A DNA stretch of 64,000 bases, taken from Datnioides undecimradiatus (Eukaryota > Chordata > Actinopteri > Lobotiformes > Datnioididae). Under the pieces are notes generated by a model. It had not been told where the DNA came from, made no database searches, and saw only the letters and a program-made list of their open reading frames with translations. The translations under genes were made by a program, and so were the position numbers. Location: NCBI GenBank assembly GCA_008933995.1, contig WARS01000015.1, forward strand, positions 11,669,861-11,733,860. Reading direction: 5' to 3'. Each line of letters starts with the position of its first letter. Within the stretch, counting starts at the first letter, position 1. Below, piece by piece: positions 15,318-27,008 of the stretch.

Positions 15318-18300
15318 AGAGAGAGAGAGAGAGAGAGAGAGAAGATGAGACTAGTTCATCATTTGATCATTTAACACGTAGTGCAGCGCTACCTAGCACC
15401 ACATCTGGATAGCATTATTTCGTGAGTCTTACATGGTGTGGAGCGGTAAGGGTTAGTGTCTGGAAGGCCTTTTGGAAGAGCTAGAGCCTCGACAATCTTG
15501 TTGTAATCTAGTATTCTCTCGTAAACTTTGGCATCTCCAGCTGAAAGAAGAACAGAATAACACATTAGAAACATGTGAGACTGCAGAGTTGTGAATGCTG
15601 CAAAGTTCACAAGCAAATATGTAAGACAAAGGCAGAAGCTGTTATGTTTATTATTAATAACTTCTACAGGCCTCTAAAAGAATGAGTGGATGGTGTGTAA
15701 TATTTACAGTCAACATGCCAGTTTGCCAGAAATAAAAACAATATTATAACTGTTCTCTGTTGTGACACACTAGCTATGATGCCACATCCTTTCTAAACTC
15801 TATTACAAATCTACTTCCATCCTGTTAAAAGCCTCTCCTCCTCCCACTTACAGGTAAAATGGGATGTGATGAAGAGGAAAGAAGTGCCAAAAAAGGTAAA
15901 GGCGATTCCAACAGCCCCTTTGGTCTTGATCTGAGAGATGATCCTGGTTGTGACTGTGGCATGCTCCACCTCTGTGTGGGTCAGCATCACAAATGTTGTG
16001 GTTAATGTCAGAGATGGTGCAATCAATTAGATCTGACCATAAAAACAGACAGTGCACAGAAGAGAAATATGTAACTAAATCAAGTCAAAATAATGATGAA
16101 CAATTATCTGATTCTAAAATGTTTCTTAAAGACTAGATGAATAAAAACAAAAGATCATCTTTCAACAATCCGCTCTACACAAAAGTTACACTGGCATGGA
16201 GTGATATAGAGTTTACATGTAAACATGTAAACTGCTGTTTATTTCCTGTATTCTGTGAAGCGAACTGACCTGAACAGAACCAGATGAGATCTCGCCTGAC
16301 AAACACGGTGAGATACAAAACACCGTGAGATGCCGCATACAGCATGACGTAGTAAGGTCCCAGAGTCTCCTGAAGACGGGTCTCCCATTCCCTCCTGCAC
16401 ACATGGACACAAACACAGTAGCAGTGAGACTGCTCTTACAGCTCTGATACAGAAATCAATTGTAAAACTTATTTCTATTCAGATATCATGATTAAAACTA
16501 AACAAAACCTAACACACCTGTCAGGGCAGCCCTCCTGGACCCCAACTATATAAAAGTCTTGTGCAAATTCAGAGTCTGTTGGCAGGAGGAGATCATCTAA
16601 GTTTGCTGGAAGTCCCTGAAATTGGTAGAAACTTGGTTACAACAGGCAGGCGCTGGCACTTGCGCAGCCAGTGACAAGACTTAAAATGATGCTTCCGTGT
16701 GTCTGTGAGACACTGCCGACTCATGATTTCCTCTTACCTTCTCTCCCTGCATATTCCACGTGGCTATGTAGATGCCCACTCTCCTGTCGGGGAAGTAGCG
16801 GTCCAGCTCCTCAGCCCCAAGCAGGGCACCATTTCCCAGCACACTGCCCTCCAGAAAGCTCCTGGAAAACACAAAGTGGAAAAGAATATTAGCACTTAAA
16901 TTATCAGTCAACTTTCTCCGACACTCCCTCTTCTTTCAGATGATACCTTGATCATTTTAAGTAAAAATTAGACATTTCCCTACTAGGCTCTGACTTTGTT
17001 TTGAGACTATAGGTTAAGACCCACTTTTTTCCCCTAGTCAAAAACTACTGAACAAGCGTACCCGCTGATCCCAGATGTGAGCAATGCAATTTGAAAACGT
17101 CTGGAGCCTTAGCTTCAGCACAAATTAACTATGTTAATTGTTGCTTAGAGACTCACTTCTGATAGTAAGCTACAGATGCACTATGCTAATGAGCTCCAGG
17201 CAGAGGGCAAAACTGATCTTGTAAGGAACATAAGGCACAGTACTTATTATTATGCTTTGCCTGTGAAAAGTAACTATTTTTAAACAATTCTCTTTGTATA
17301 AGGAAATGGTAGTTAAAGGCGGGCCAGACCTCAGGCAGACATGGTACTGACAGAGTAAGCCATAAGTGCTATTAAAATACAATAAAATATTCACATCTAA
17401 TTCTGCACTTAGCAAGTTACATGTTGTCACTGGCCTATCTCTGACAAAGGACCTTAGGTACCCTTGAAAGAGACCAGCTTCTAATAGCCTTCAAACACGG
17501 GACAGAGTAATCCTGATACAAGAGCCTTCACATCCAGCCTGAAGATGACTCATGGTACATCTACATGGTCTGCTGTGCCAACTGTACCTGTTCCTCACAT
17601 CTTGTGGTCTGATGGGGCTAAGCACGCTGTAGTTGGACCTCATGGAGTTGACAGAGGCACTATCCGACCCCATGTTCTCCAGAAGTCGACTGTCGCTCAG
17701 CTTCCTGTGGAGTCTCTCCCCGGTTTTCTCTCTGGCCAGCACGGCATAATCCAAACAATCCCTGTCAATCCTATTAGCCGCCCTTAAAGTGGCTGACGCA
17801 AAACTCTTCTCCAGAGCAGGCAGCTGCCCTGTGGGTTGCACCGGAGACAGACGCACCCTGGCAGACCTCACCTGGTGGTCCGTAGGGTCGCTTTGCTGGC
17901 TTGAGGGTCTCCTTTCATACTCGGACAGACTGCTTCCTCTCTCCCGGAAAATTGGGGATCCTGTCGTAACAGCAGAGAGGGGTCTCAAATTGGAGTCCTG
18001 GTCATTCTTGATAATGGCAGGGCCACTGAGGATAAGCCCACCTGGAGCTAGAACTGTTCGGTCTTCTTTAAGCGAGTCTGTGGAGGAGCCAGTCTCAGCG
18101 GGGTCACTCAGGCTCTCCTGGCTGTTTCTCAGCCTCCTGGTTCTCACGGTCTCCTCTGCTGAGCGAATTTTGGACTTTGACAGCCTGGGTAGTAATGGTG
18201 GTCGAGGCCGGTATGGGGCGATCTCTCCCTCTGTGTTTCTAGCAGTGAGTTTGAGAGCATCATTGTGTTCCTTGCAAAATGTAGCATCCTCTAAGGAGGT

Positions 18301-18393
18301 CTTGAGTGGCCTGCTGTCATTGACAACTGAATCTCCTTTGCCAGGAGACTCACAGGACTGATGGAGGGGGCTGTCCTCTCCATTCTCGGTCAT
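13927..18393 (-). CDS. inpp5e: Inositol polyphosphate-5-phosphatase E (72 kDa 5-phosphatase)
   Basis: Removes the 5-phosphate from PI(4,5)P2 and PI(3,4,5)P3 and keeps the ciliary membrane PI4P-rich; human mutations cause Joubert and MORM syndromes. Minus-strand coding exons: 17588-18393, 16738-16861, 16518-16615, 16270-16394, 15852-15971, 15433-15540, 14955-15116, 14688-14803, 14433-14569 and 13927-14059. They sum to 1929 nt, 642 aa plus stop (human 644). Exon 1 encodes a poorly conserved, Pro/Ser/Arg-rich N-terminal 268 residues. The catalytic domain has WNMQGEK (W304), GVQEG (E338), WFGDFNFR (W472-R479), PSYTDRIL (550-557) and SDHRP (D581, H582), the standard 5-phosphatase motifs, all intact. 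The C-terminus is CSIS, a CAAX farnesylation box matching human CSVS. A minus-strand donor (18992/18991) and an acceptor near 18460 suggest a 5' UTR intron. Identity is secure. Confidence 0.96.
14126..14161. repeat. Perfect 18-bp tandem duplication in the last inpp5e intron
   Basis: The unit ATTTAAATAATGGGCCTT occurs twice head-to-tail at 14126-14143 and 14144-14161, 67 bases upstream (in gene sense) of the last coding exon. Identical copies suggest a recent slippage event. Confidence 0.95.
14860..14912. repeat. AT-rich low-complexity, partly palindromic tract
   Basis: Alternating TAATA/TATTA words inside an inpp5e intron. It can fold on itself but has no other recognisable feature. Confidence 0.75.
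15226..15342. repeat. Compound microsatellite A-rich/(TA)n/(GA)n in an inpp5e intron
   Basis: An A/TAAAA-rich run is followed by about 11 TA units and then by about 65 bases of GA, interrupted once by GGGAGGGA. In the transcribed sense the GA part is a polypyrimidine CT tract about 110-180 bases after the donor at 15433 side exon. It lies between exons 15433-15540 and 14955-15116. Confidence 0.95.
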
Positions 18394-19085
18394 CTTCTCG
18401 TCATGTCTGAGACCAGTTGTGGTGAGGTGGACGAAGCTCTCTCATTGCTAACAGACGTTCACCTGAACATATAGGACAGAGATGTTTCATGTGAAATGCT
18501 GCCCTCATAGCACGTTAACCATACCTGTTAGCGTTAATTAGCTACTCTTTTAACCCAAGTAGTTAATCGAAGCTATTGTTAATGTCATGTTAGCGTTTAG
18601 CAACAATGCTGAACGTTTTAAGGGGTAGCATTGTTCCTTCTTGCTAACAACTAACCATTTAAATTAATACTAACAGCACGAGCTAATTAGTTTTAACCGT
18701 AGCGGTCTAAGTTAGCTAAACTCAAGATTTAATCAAAAGATTACAGATTTTAGGGGCTAATAAAAGCGCCATGATTTATAACATCCAGCCAACAACACAT
18801 GTTCACATATAAATACCGTGCTAATATTAGCAAACTGTCGAGGTTAACTTAGCTAAAAAACCCATAACAGGGAGCAGAGCTATGATATATAGCATACCAT
18901 TAGCGACCTAGAGGCTAACTGAGCTAACTTATTAAGCAAACGCTTATAAGATCATATTAATACATAAGTGATGTTGGAAGTTTCCCGCTTACATGGTCAT
19001 TTCACCGTTATCACGCAGCGGTAAAGTTACATATCGTCTACAGTTGTTTGGTGTCAGAGTGTCTAATTTAACAGGCGCTCGATTA
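18394..19085 (-). other. inpp5e 5' leader region rich in GTTAGC/GCTAAC words
   Basis: About 700 bases upstream of the inpp5e ATG. A minus-strand donor (GTAAGC at 18992) and an acceptor-like AG near 18460 suggest a 5' UTR intron. The stretch is unusually dense in TTAGC/GCTAA words. No coding sequence is visible. Confidence 0.5.
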
Positions 19086-19089
19086 AGTT

Positions 19090-19103
19090 ACTTCCTTAGC
19101 AAC
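19090..19103. promoter_or_regulatory. Candidate RFX X-box upstream of inpp5e
   Basis: ACTTCCTTAGCAAC fits RYYNYY-N2-RRNRAC, the X-box consensus of RFX factors that control many cilia genes. It lies about 100 bases upstream of the putative first inpp5e splice donor. The match is exact, but the consensus is degenerate and binding is inferred. Confidence 0.4.
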
Positions 19104-20630
19104 GTTTGACAACAGACTTTGTTACCAAGACAAGAGAGTCACTACAGAGAGCAGAGCACGTGTCACAGCGCTTCCCTGTGCCGAGAAGAGGAAGTACATG
19201 CATCTGTTCACCTCAAATTATCTGTCTGGAGTGTACAGTCTGTTGTATTGTCTCATTGACTTCCATACCGCGCATTAAAATAATGTTTTTGTATTGTGAA
19301 TAAAAGTTGATTGTAATTCTCTGATTCTGTGTGGTGAGGGTTATTTCTGGCGGTATGGTGTAACTGGTTGTAGAAGGACATATTTTACTTACTGCAGATA
19401 TTTAAGACCTTTGACCACAATTTAATATACAATTTAAAATGTTTGCATACTAGGATCTTATCCTTATTTAGGATCTTATCCTATTTATCCTTATGATGAA
19501 AATAGTTGTTGGTTGCAGTCCCCTGCACAGTTAAGACCTCATCGAAATACAGCTGTAAAATGTTGCTTTCTTCATAATGCATATGAGATAATAATCTTGT
19601 GAGAAAACAAATAATAGCTTAAGAGTCAAAGGGGATTCTTTTTGGTACTTTTATGTAAGGTTCCTCCACCACTGGTTGTGTATATAACTGTACAAGACAA
19701 TGTCACTCCGCTGAGACACTGTTCCAACTGAATGAAATTTGCACAAACACACAAGCCAAAAGTAAACTTATCTTCATGGTTGTCTTTAACCATATTCAAT
19801 CCAACTGGTCTTCTACATCACCATTCATTAAATTAATTTAAACAGTAAAGGTTAAATGGTTTGTTATAACACCCAAAATATACAGAGTATGTACCAAGAC
19901 CTTGAAAAGAAAGGCACTCTTAGATATTGAATGTAGAGTTTATACTAGCTTATGCTAGTTGTCTTAAATGACTTTGGTAAATTATATGTAGATAAACATA
20001 AGATTTCTCAATGTTTATTATTGTAATAGCTATCATCCAAAATATGTAACCTGACGTTTAATTACAAAAGCCAAACAAAAATATAGGAGGAAAAAGGGAT
20101 GGAAGAACGACTTTGAGAGATGTGGATTCCTACAACAGGCAAAGGGATCCAGAAGCTGTATTATACTGTAAATGTAGTGCCTGTATTAAACTCACAGCAC
20201 AATAAAGTGAAAACACACAGTAACTAAGCTTATTGACTTTTAAACTCATTAGCAACATATCTTTATAATCAAAAAACACATTTTTGATATACTTGTTTAT
20301 TATATAATACTATTTTTTTGCCAAGTTTAACACTTTGAATATTATTATTACCATGCTATTACATATCTGTCACTGAGTGCTATCATGAATACAAAATACA
20401 AACACTTTCCACGTTCATTACAATGAAAAAATTACTTTACAAATGACTCTGAATGTCAGGAACAAAACACAACTGAAAAAATGTTGTTGCTGACAAACCA
20501 GTGCATGTCACAATGAATAAACAACGTTAAGGTGTGACCTCCAATTGTTAACCTTTTCACCCTTACTGTGACCCCTGTGCTGTACGAGAAGCAGCGGTTG
20601 AAAGGATTTCTGAGGCCACCGGCCCCTGGA
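19104..20630. other. Spacer between inpp5e and the crystallin gene
   Basis: AT-rich, no gene recognised. An imperfect tandem duplication of about 18 bp (AGGATCTTATCC words) lies at 19452-19480. Confidence 0.6.
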
Positions 20631-20675
20631 AATGTGGACAATCCCCCCATATTCTGCGCATTTCTATGGCACTGC

Positions 20676-20684
20676 TGCTGACTC
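20676..20684 (+). promoter_or_regulatory. Maf-recognition half-element of the crystallin promoter
   Basis: TGCTGACTC matches the first nine bases of the T-MARE consensus (TGCTGACTCAGCA) and sits 38 bases before the TATA box. Large-Maf and Sox factors are established activators of gamma-crystallin promoters through proximal elements of this kind. Confidence 0.55.
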
Positions 20685-20721
20685 GGGGGGTTTTGGACAA
20701 AGAGCCAGTCTGTGGGTCAGG

Positions 20722-20728
20722 TATAAAA
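20722..20728 (+). promoter_or_regulatory. TATA box of the crystallin gene
   Basis: TATAAAA, 106 bases before the ATG, predicting a transcription start near 20750 and a leader of about 75-80 nt. Strong TATA boxes are usual in gamma-crystallin genes. Confidence 0.8.
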
Positions 20729-20775
20729 GGAAAGGGTTAAAGCAGGTAGGGTACAGTTTGGTGCAAGAGCAAGAA

Positions 20776-20811
20776 CAGCAGCAGCTCCAGCAGCAGCAGC
20801 AGCAGCAGCAG
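20776..20811 (+). repeat. CAG triplet repeat in the crystallin 5' UTR
   Basis: Three CAG units, one CTC, then eight CAG units, ending 16 bases before the ATG. It would make up nearly half of the predicted leader. It is not in frame with the crystallin ATG, so it is untranslated. Confidence 0.9.
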
Positions 20812-20827
20812 CCCACTGACCAGCAAA

Positions 20828-22190
20828 ATGACTTCCACTGGAATGAACATGATGAGCAGGGTAAGATCTCTCTCATCGTTTGTGTTTCTATAATGTTACA
20901 GCAACTACCTACTTTTTGCCGTGTTCTTCAAAAACACTTTAAAGCTGATTTAATCATTTCTTTTTTAATAACAATGACTGTGTGTCCTGTAACAAGGGTC
21001 ATCTGTAGAGAATTTCTGTGGAGCTTTATTGGGTTTTGGGGAAAAGTTTTGTGTTTTTTGGGCTTAAAATAATTTTGTTCACTCTCAAAGGATTGCAGCA
21101 AGCAGCTGTTTTCAGGAAAAAACAACCCAACAACTTTAAAAGCAGTACTTGTCCACAGCACTAAGTTAAAGTTAGACAGTAAAAGTTAGCGACTAGCTAG
21201 TGAACATAGTGGAGTATTGAACAATTTCCCTCAAAACTTGGTGAGACCAAGAACAGAGTCACAAGCAGAATGAGTCTTACATTCATCAAGTGGGTGAAAA
21301 CACAAATGCTAATTTTCAGCATATATGATGCATGCGTAAATGCATGTGATACTAAGAAATGTAATAATATGTCTGTCTTGTGTTATTAAAATTAAAAACA
21401 TTTACAACAATTTATTCCAAATAAAGCTGGATTCACCAACACTGAACATTTATTCTTATGATGATGAGCTTCAATGTTGACTCATGTGCCTCTTATGCTC
21501 CTCACATGTGCTAACCAAAGCCTTGTTCTTCCCTCTGCACAGATCATCTTCTACGAGGAGAGGAACTTCCAGGGTCGTTCCTATGAGTGCATGAGCGACT
21601 GCCCAGACATGTCCTCCTACCTGAACAGGTGCCACTCCTGCAGGGTGGAGAGAGGCTGCTTCATGGTGTACGACCGCACCAACTACATGGGTAACCAGTA
21701 CTTCATGAGGAGGGGCGAGTACGCCGACTACATGAGCATGATGGGCATGAGCGACTGCATCAGGTCCTGCCGCATGATCCCAATGGTAAGTTCTTATGCC
21801 TGGCTAGACTTGCTGTAGGTGACAGACTGCTATACAAAACCCTATAGAGTTGCAGCTGAAAGTGTCAATACTCCAAGTTAAATCCACCCTTCTTCCTCTT
21901 CTGTACCGCAGCACAGGGGATCCTACAGGATGAGGATCTACGAGAGGGAGAACTTCGGTGGTCAGATGTACGAGCTGATGGATGACTGTGACAACATCAT
22001 GGACCGTTACCGCATGTCCAACTGCATGTCCTGCAACGTGATGGAGGGCCACTGGCTGATGTACGAGCAGCCCCACTACAGAGGCAGGATGATGTACATG
22101 AGGCCTGGCGAGTACAGGAACTTCATGACCATGGGCGGAAGCGGCATGAGGTTCATGAGCATGAGGCGCATCACCGACTCCTGCTATTAG
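20828..22190 (+). CDS. crygm: Gamma-M crystallin (methionine-rich lens beta/gamma-crystallin)
   Basis: Structural lens protein that gives the dense fish lens its high refractive index. Exons 20828-20860, 21543-21785 and 21912-22190 (stop TAG) encode 184 aa. Exon 1 encodes only [11 protein letters not shown]; exon 2 encodes the N-terminal and exon 3 the C-terminal beta/gamma domain, two Greek keys each. This is the classic gamma-crystallin gene layout, but exon 1 is longer than the usual three codons. Greek-key starts such as [16 protein letters not shown] and [15 protein letters not shown] are clear. Methionine is very abundant and only one tryptophan remains (GHWLMYE), as in other fish M-crystallins, where loss of Trp and gain of Met are linked to high refractive increment. 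The ATG is chosen because it follows the TATA box and CAG leader and joins in frame. The exact paralogue (crygm2, crygmx and so on) is not resolved. It stands alone here, with no sister copies. Confidence 0.93.
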
Positions 22191-22205
22191 ACTCTACTTG
22201 CACTG

Positions 22206-22211
22206 AATAAA
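22206..22211 (+). terminator. Poly(A) signal of the crystallin gene
   Basis: AATAAA 15 bases after the stop codon, giving a very short 3' UTR as is common for crystallins. Confidence 0.8.
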
Positions 22212-22969
22212 GCTGTCATAACTTGAACCTTTTGGTATGTTATCCATTGTCTTTTTTCACATTCACACAGTTTACACCACTCACTTTTTACTGAAAGGGA
22301 ATACACATAGATAATCATTTCTTCTAGTCCTTAAAGGACCTAATCACTTACCACCCCTGTATAAATCTGACCTGCTCACTGACTATTGTGTCCAGTCCAG
22401 TGGCAACTGTAACACAACAGGTGGAATTTCTGAGCACTATGAACAAACCTGACTAGAACAAGAGGATTTTAATACAGTTGCTTTCACAAAAAATATTTCA
22501 CTCTTCACTTGTGTAGTAACATCTACTGTGGTGCCTTTTATCTTTGAGAATTAGAGATCCTTTCTGCTGTTACTGCTGCCGTTTAGTTATAAATAAGGTG
22601 TGTGACAGCTGAAATGGTTGCGCTAGCCAGAGGAAGTTTAGTCTGATTCTGAGTGGAATATAAACCGTTGTGTCTAGAGTCTCACATAGTAAATGTGGAC
22701 ATAAATACTGGAATAGCTGAGATTCTCTGATAATATTAACACTCCTCCAGTTTGGCTTCAGACTCACTCAGAGTTGTGATGAGATGTAAATATTATCTTT
22801 GGAGCATCTGGGTTTGTTTCTGCTTGACAGTGTGTTTCCTTCAGTCCTGTTTTCATTAGGAGAATAATAGAGCAGTCACACAGGTAAATATACAACCACA
22901 ATCTGGTCATTTTTCACTGAAATTTCAGAACTGCCATATTAGTGTTGTAGTTGATGGTCGTGTTGGTTT

Positions 22970-23400
22970 GTAAATCCATCCACCACTTTGGTCCACACTA
23001 CATTATTACATACGTTCATGATGCCTAGAAGGATGAATCCTTCGACAACACTGACATTTCCTCATGCGTCACTATGATAGATTGGTATTTGGAAAAATGT
23101 CTCATCTACTGCTGGATGGACTATAAGTCTGGTACACACATGCAGTCTCTACTGGGTTAGATCAAAATTTTCCATTAGTTTAATACTTTGTTTTGTGACT
23201 AAAAACCTGCAAAACAAACAACAATAGATATACTTTATTTGTCCCTACAACGTATTATTATTTTTGACTGTTCTCATAACCTAAGGTTTGCTAATATGTT
23301 AAACTAATATAATGAACATTGTTAACATCAAAGCTGCTAAAGAACCATTGTCATTTTGACCATGTTAGCAGGCATTAGCATTTAGCTCTTGTATTTTTTT
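22970..23400 (+). repeat. Dispersed repeat copy, family B
   Basis: Contains ATGATGCCTAGAAGGATGAATCC and later TTAGCATTTAGCTC, words that recur in the copies at 25850, 26150 and 28640. It is degenerate and partly interrupted. Confidence 0.5.
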
Positions 23401-25849
23401 TTTCCTGTGCAGGTTCATGGCGTTTAGTTGAAACAGTTAAAGGTGCTTTAATTGATTTAAGAACAATTTATTCTTAGCTAAAACAAAAATTAATACTGGA
23501 CTTAATTTCCCTGTTGGCAAAAAACATGACTCCAAATAAGTAAATGTTCTTCTATAACAGCTGGACGTGAAAATACGCAACTGTTTGTTAAAAAGTCATG
23601 TTAAAAAAATCAGACATTTCTCTCAATAAAAATGAAAATTGCGGCAAAAATACATACACTTTGTACCTAACAAAGAAATATATAATAAAAGCCACAGTTT
23701 TCTTCAATAAGATACATACTTATACTTCCGTGCCTCAGAGGAGGATTATAGAGGCACATGTCTCTCCATCTTTCCTTCTCTCTCTTCTTCCTCCAGAGGA
23801 TGGCCAATCCAGTGAGTGAGCGTGGAATCGATGCCGTGATACGAGATTCAGCCTAATGAGGATCAGAAACATCTTAATAAAGACCCATAATCCACCACTT
23901 AATCCCTCATTACAGAATCATCTGCATTCAGTGGTCCTGCTCCATACCGCCGCAGTGATGGCACATTCAGGTCCATTGTTCTACTTCGCCTCATCTTTCA
24001 CCCAGGGCTACGTCTCCTTTTGTCTCCCCTCAGTGTCAGTTATAGTTGATCCACTCTCATTAGACTTTCAGACGAGATGAGCAGAAGGGGATGAAAATAG
24101 TGCTTTTGTGTGCACTTCTATGCTATCTTCTGTCTGAAATGGAAAATGAGACATATGCTTAATGAGGAGGAGATGGACTGAGACCTGACGTCTGACAGAA
24201 AGATAGGGAGTGCATTGTGTGGAAAAAAGTGCTGTGACCGATGCTGTTAAAGGACACACTTTCCAAGCAATTTCTGTGTCAGTAATTATGACTTCTCAGA
24301 GCGTCAAAATTAGTCTGAAGTGGGACAGATGGATTAAAGTTTAGGCTAATGCCGAGCCCCGGAGAGGTTCTGACTCTGTGTTTTGGTTTAGTGCAGCGTT
24401 AACACAAAAGTTGGGAAAGTTTTAGGCAGGTTTGAAAATACTATACTCAAGTATGCTTTTCTCAAAATATTCTTGGCTCACAACACATATGCTTGATGGT
24501 ATTAACCTACCCAGTTTCTCTTTTTATCTTTTCACCTATATTTATCACAGTAGTTCCTAAGAGGTGCAACTAATATGTAACAGGACAAAGAAGGAGCTTT
24601 TCATTAAAAGTGCACAGCCAAAAAGAGGTCAAATCAGGCAACAGAAGTAAAAAAAAGACCTGTGTTGGTGGACTATTGGTGACTCTTTGTGCTTTTAAGA
24701 GTTGTTTATCCTGCTGATACCACCACTGAGAGTCATCGGCTGGGTCAGGTCTGTCAGGTAGCCATTGTGATTCTGGTTGAATTCTTAAAACTGTGAGCAG
24801 GCACATGCACACATACAAGTAAAACACAACCTGTCCAAAGCCAAACAGAGCTGAAGATGTTAGATGTAGGCATCAAGAAAACCAAAGAGTTTTTTTCTCT
24901 GCAGTGTGTAAACTGAATTTCCTTTAAGTTTTCATTTTGGCCAAGCAAATGTGGCACCAAAATGCAACACATATTTGCATAATGATCACCACAACCACTT
25001 AATTTCTTGTGCCCATTCCTTGAGTTTCTTCGTATCAATCAATGAGGCATATTGGAATGAAGAGATGTTATCAAAAAGTGAAGTTAGGCTCAGACACTCC
25101 CCAATGTAGACTAACAAAGGAGGTTAATATAGAATTATGTGTTGGGAGAGGAGGAGAAATCTCTTTTCCTTTATGTGAAGCTGTGAGATTATCCTCATGA
25201 GGGCTGGATAATTAGCCCCATGTAGGTGTGGAGAAGGCTGATTCTTAACCCACACTACCCCTCCCTCCTCATTACTCTGTGTGCTGAGGTGAGTAGGAGG
25301 TGGAGGGGGATAAAACAAAACAAATAAAACTCATTAAAGGTACCCATGTGACTACAAATCCCCTTCTGCAGTATGCTAACGCACCACAGACATCATTAGC
25401 TCCAGTCAAAGGAGCTATCGTTATTCTGCCTGGATATGAATGCACATCAAAGCCTGCTATAGTTCATTGTCTTTTAACCTGAGGCAGGATTCTCAAAATC
25501 AGAGCTCCCTCTTTGGCAGTTTTCCATTTTTTTCCTCCCTGATCTCAGCCAGTGGAGACCTAGAAAATCAGTCTACGTTGCAAGAGCAAATCTTGAGTTG
25601 AAAAAAATGTTAATGATTTCTCAAATGATGCACCCATGGCATTTTGTTGTTGAGAAGAATGTTTAATTTTTGATGTTGCACAGTAAATGAGGGTTCTTTT
25701 GTAGTTCTGTGTAATAAGTTTGATAAATCCAAAAGTAAGTTATACAATGACAAGTTGTTTTTCCCACATTTTTTTCGCCGCACTCGTGACATTAGTGATA
25801 AAAATGACATTCTGGCAAACAGCTCAGTAAATGCTGGATGCATTGCCAC

Positions 25850-26110
25850 AACATCTCTTTAACACATTCTTGGGTCCCAGAGGATGAACCCTTATTTCAT
25901 TCTTGCACCATCATTAGGTGACAATGATGTTTTAATTCAACACCTTGTATTGAATTAATTCAGTAATTCGTAATTAATTTACTATATTTTAGCCCGCTAT
26001 ATGGTCAACACAACCAAAGCACTTAACATCAAGATGCTCATATTTTCACTGGGAGTTCGTTAGCATGCTGTTGTGAGTATTTAGCTCAAGTGCAGCCGCA
26101 TAATTAGGTG
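25850..26110 (+). repeat. Dispersed repeat copy, family B
   Basis: GGGTCCCAGAGGATGAACCC, then GCACCATCATTAGGTGAC, then GTTAGCATGCTG and TATTTAGCTCAAGTGCAGCC appear in the same order as in the sister copies. Confidence 0.55.
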
Positions 26111-26149
26111 ATCTAATATTAGTCTTGCTTAGCCATACTTACAACTATC

Positions 26150-26460
26150 AACTTTTGAATGGATTGACAATTATTAGGGAATTGATAATTATTTGTGCCC
26201 TTTATTTAATTGATTAAAACTTTGGCAATTATCTGACTTTCATCTTGCACCATCATGACTTCTACATTTCAATTTGCACAGGTTTGCAGTCTCAGCTCCA
26301 CTTTGTATTAAATGCTAATTAACAGGCTAAATTAAGGGTGTGAACATGGCAAACATTAATCCTATTACTGGAAAACAGTGTGTTAACACTGTCATGTGAG
26401 CATGCTAATATTAGCTTTTGGATCAAATCGCTATACTAAAATGCAGCCTCACACAGTTCC
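26150..26460 (+). repeat. Dispersed repeat copy, family B
   Basis: Begins with TGAATGGATTGACAATTATT and ends with GAGCATGCTAATATTAGC and AATGCAGCCTCACACAG. It follows the previous copy almost directly in the same orientation. Confidence 0.55.
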
Positions 26461-26971
26461 TACCATAAATGCAGCCTCTTTTCTACAGTGTCATATGTAT
26501 CAGTTGAGTAGCTGTAAGTTGACACTGTGTTTGTGTAACTGCCTCATGCATCATTTTATATCACTAGTGTCTATCATGATTCAACCCAATCAAGCCTAAG
26601 TATGAAATCCCAGTTTTTGATCACCATTGTAAAAATTAAATATTTCAGTTATCACAAACTTAAATATTGTGAAATACTGGACTGGACAAACATATGCCAT
26701 CAGTTAAATGAGTGAAACAGTGAGTCACAGAGGCTGAATCCTCCCCAGAGGCAATGTTTTGCTCCAACATGCTGGTGTAATCCATTCTCCTGTCTCATTT
26801 CACATGCATTTGCATCAGCGATCCTCTAGGTCCCATCTCCATGACTTTGCATGTCGAAGAAGGGCAGTATGACTTGTATCCTCAGGTATGATGGCCTCAA
26901 CACACCCTGACAACTTGTTCTCAGCTGTGCAAATTACTCTATTTACACTCCATATTTCCCTCCTGCTCTCA

Positions 26972-26972
26972 G

Positions 26973-27008
<36 letters not shown>
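26972..27008. repeat. (CA)n(TA)n microsatellite
   Basis: About 14 CA units followed by a short TA run. A second, interrupted CA tract lies at 27249-27283. Confidence 0.95.

Noticed and set aside
17789-18361. 190-codon plus-strand frame
   Set aside because: Antisense shadow of inpp5e exon 1, which has the right splice phase and length for the family.
20632-21072. Plus-strand 146-codon frame with polyglutamine
   Set aside because: Its ATG lies upstream of the crystallin TATA box and it reads through the crystallin splice donor in the wrong frame. The glutamines are just the CAG leader repeat.
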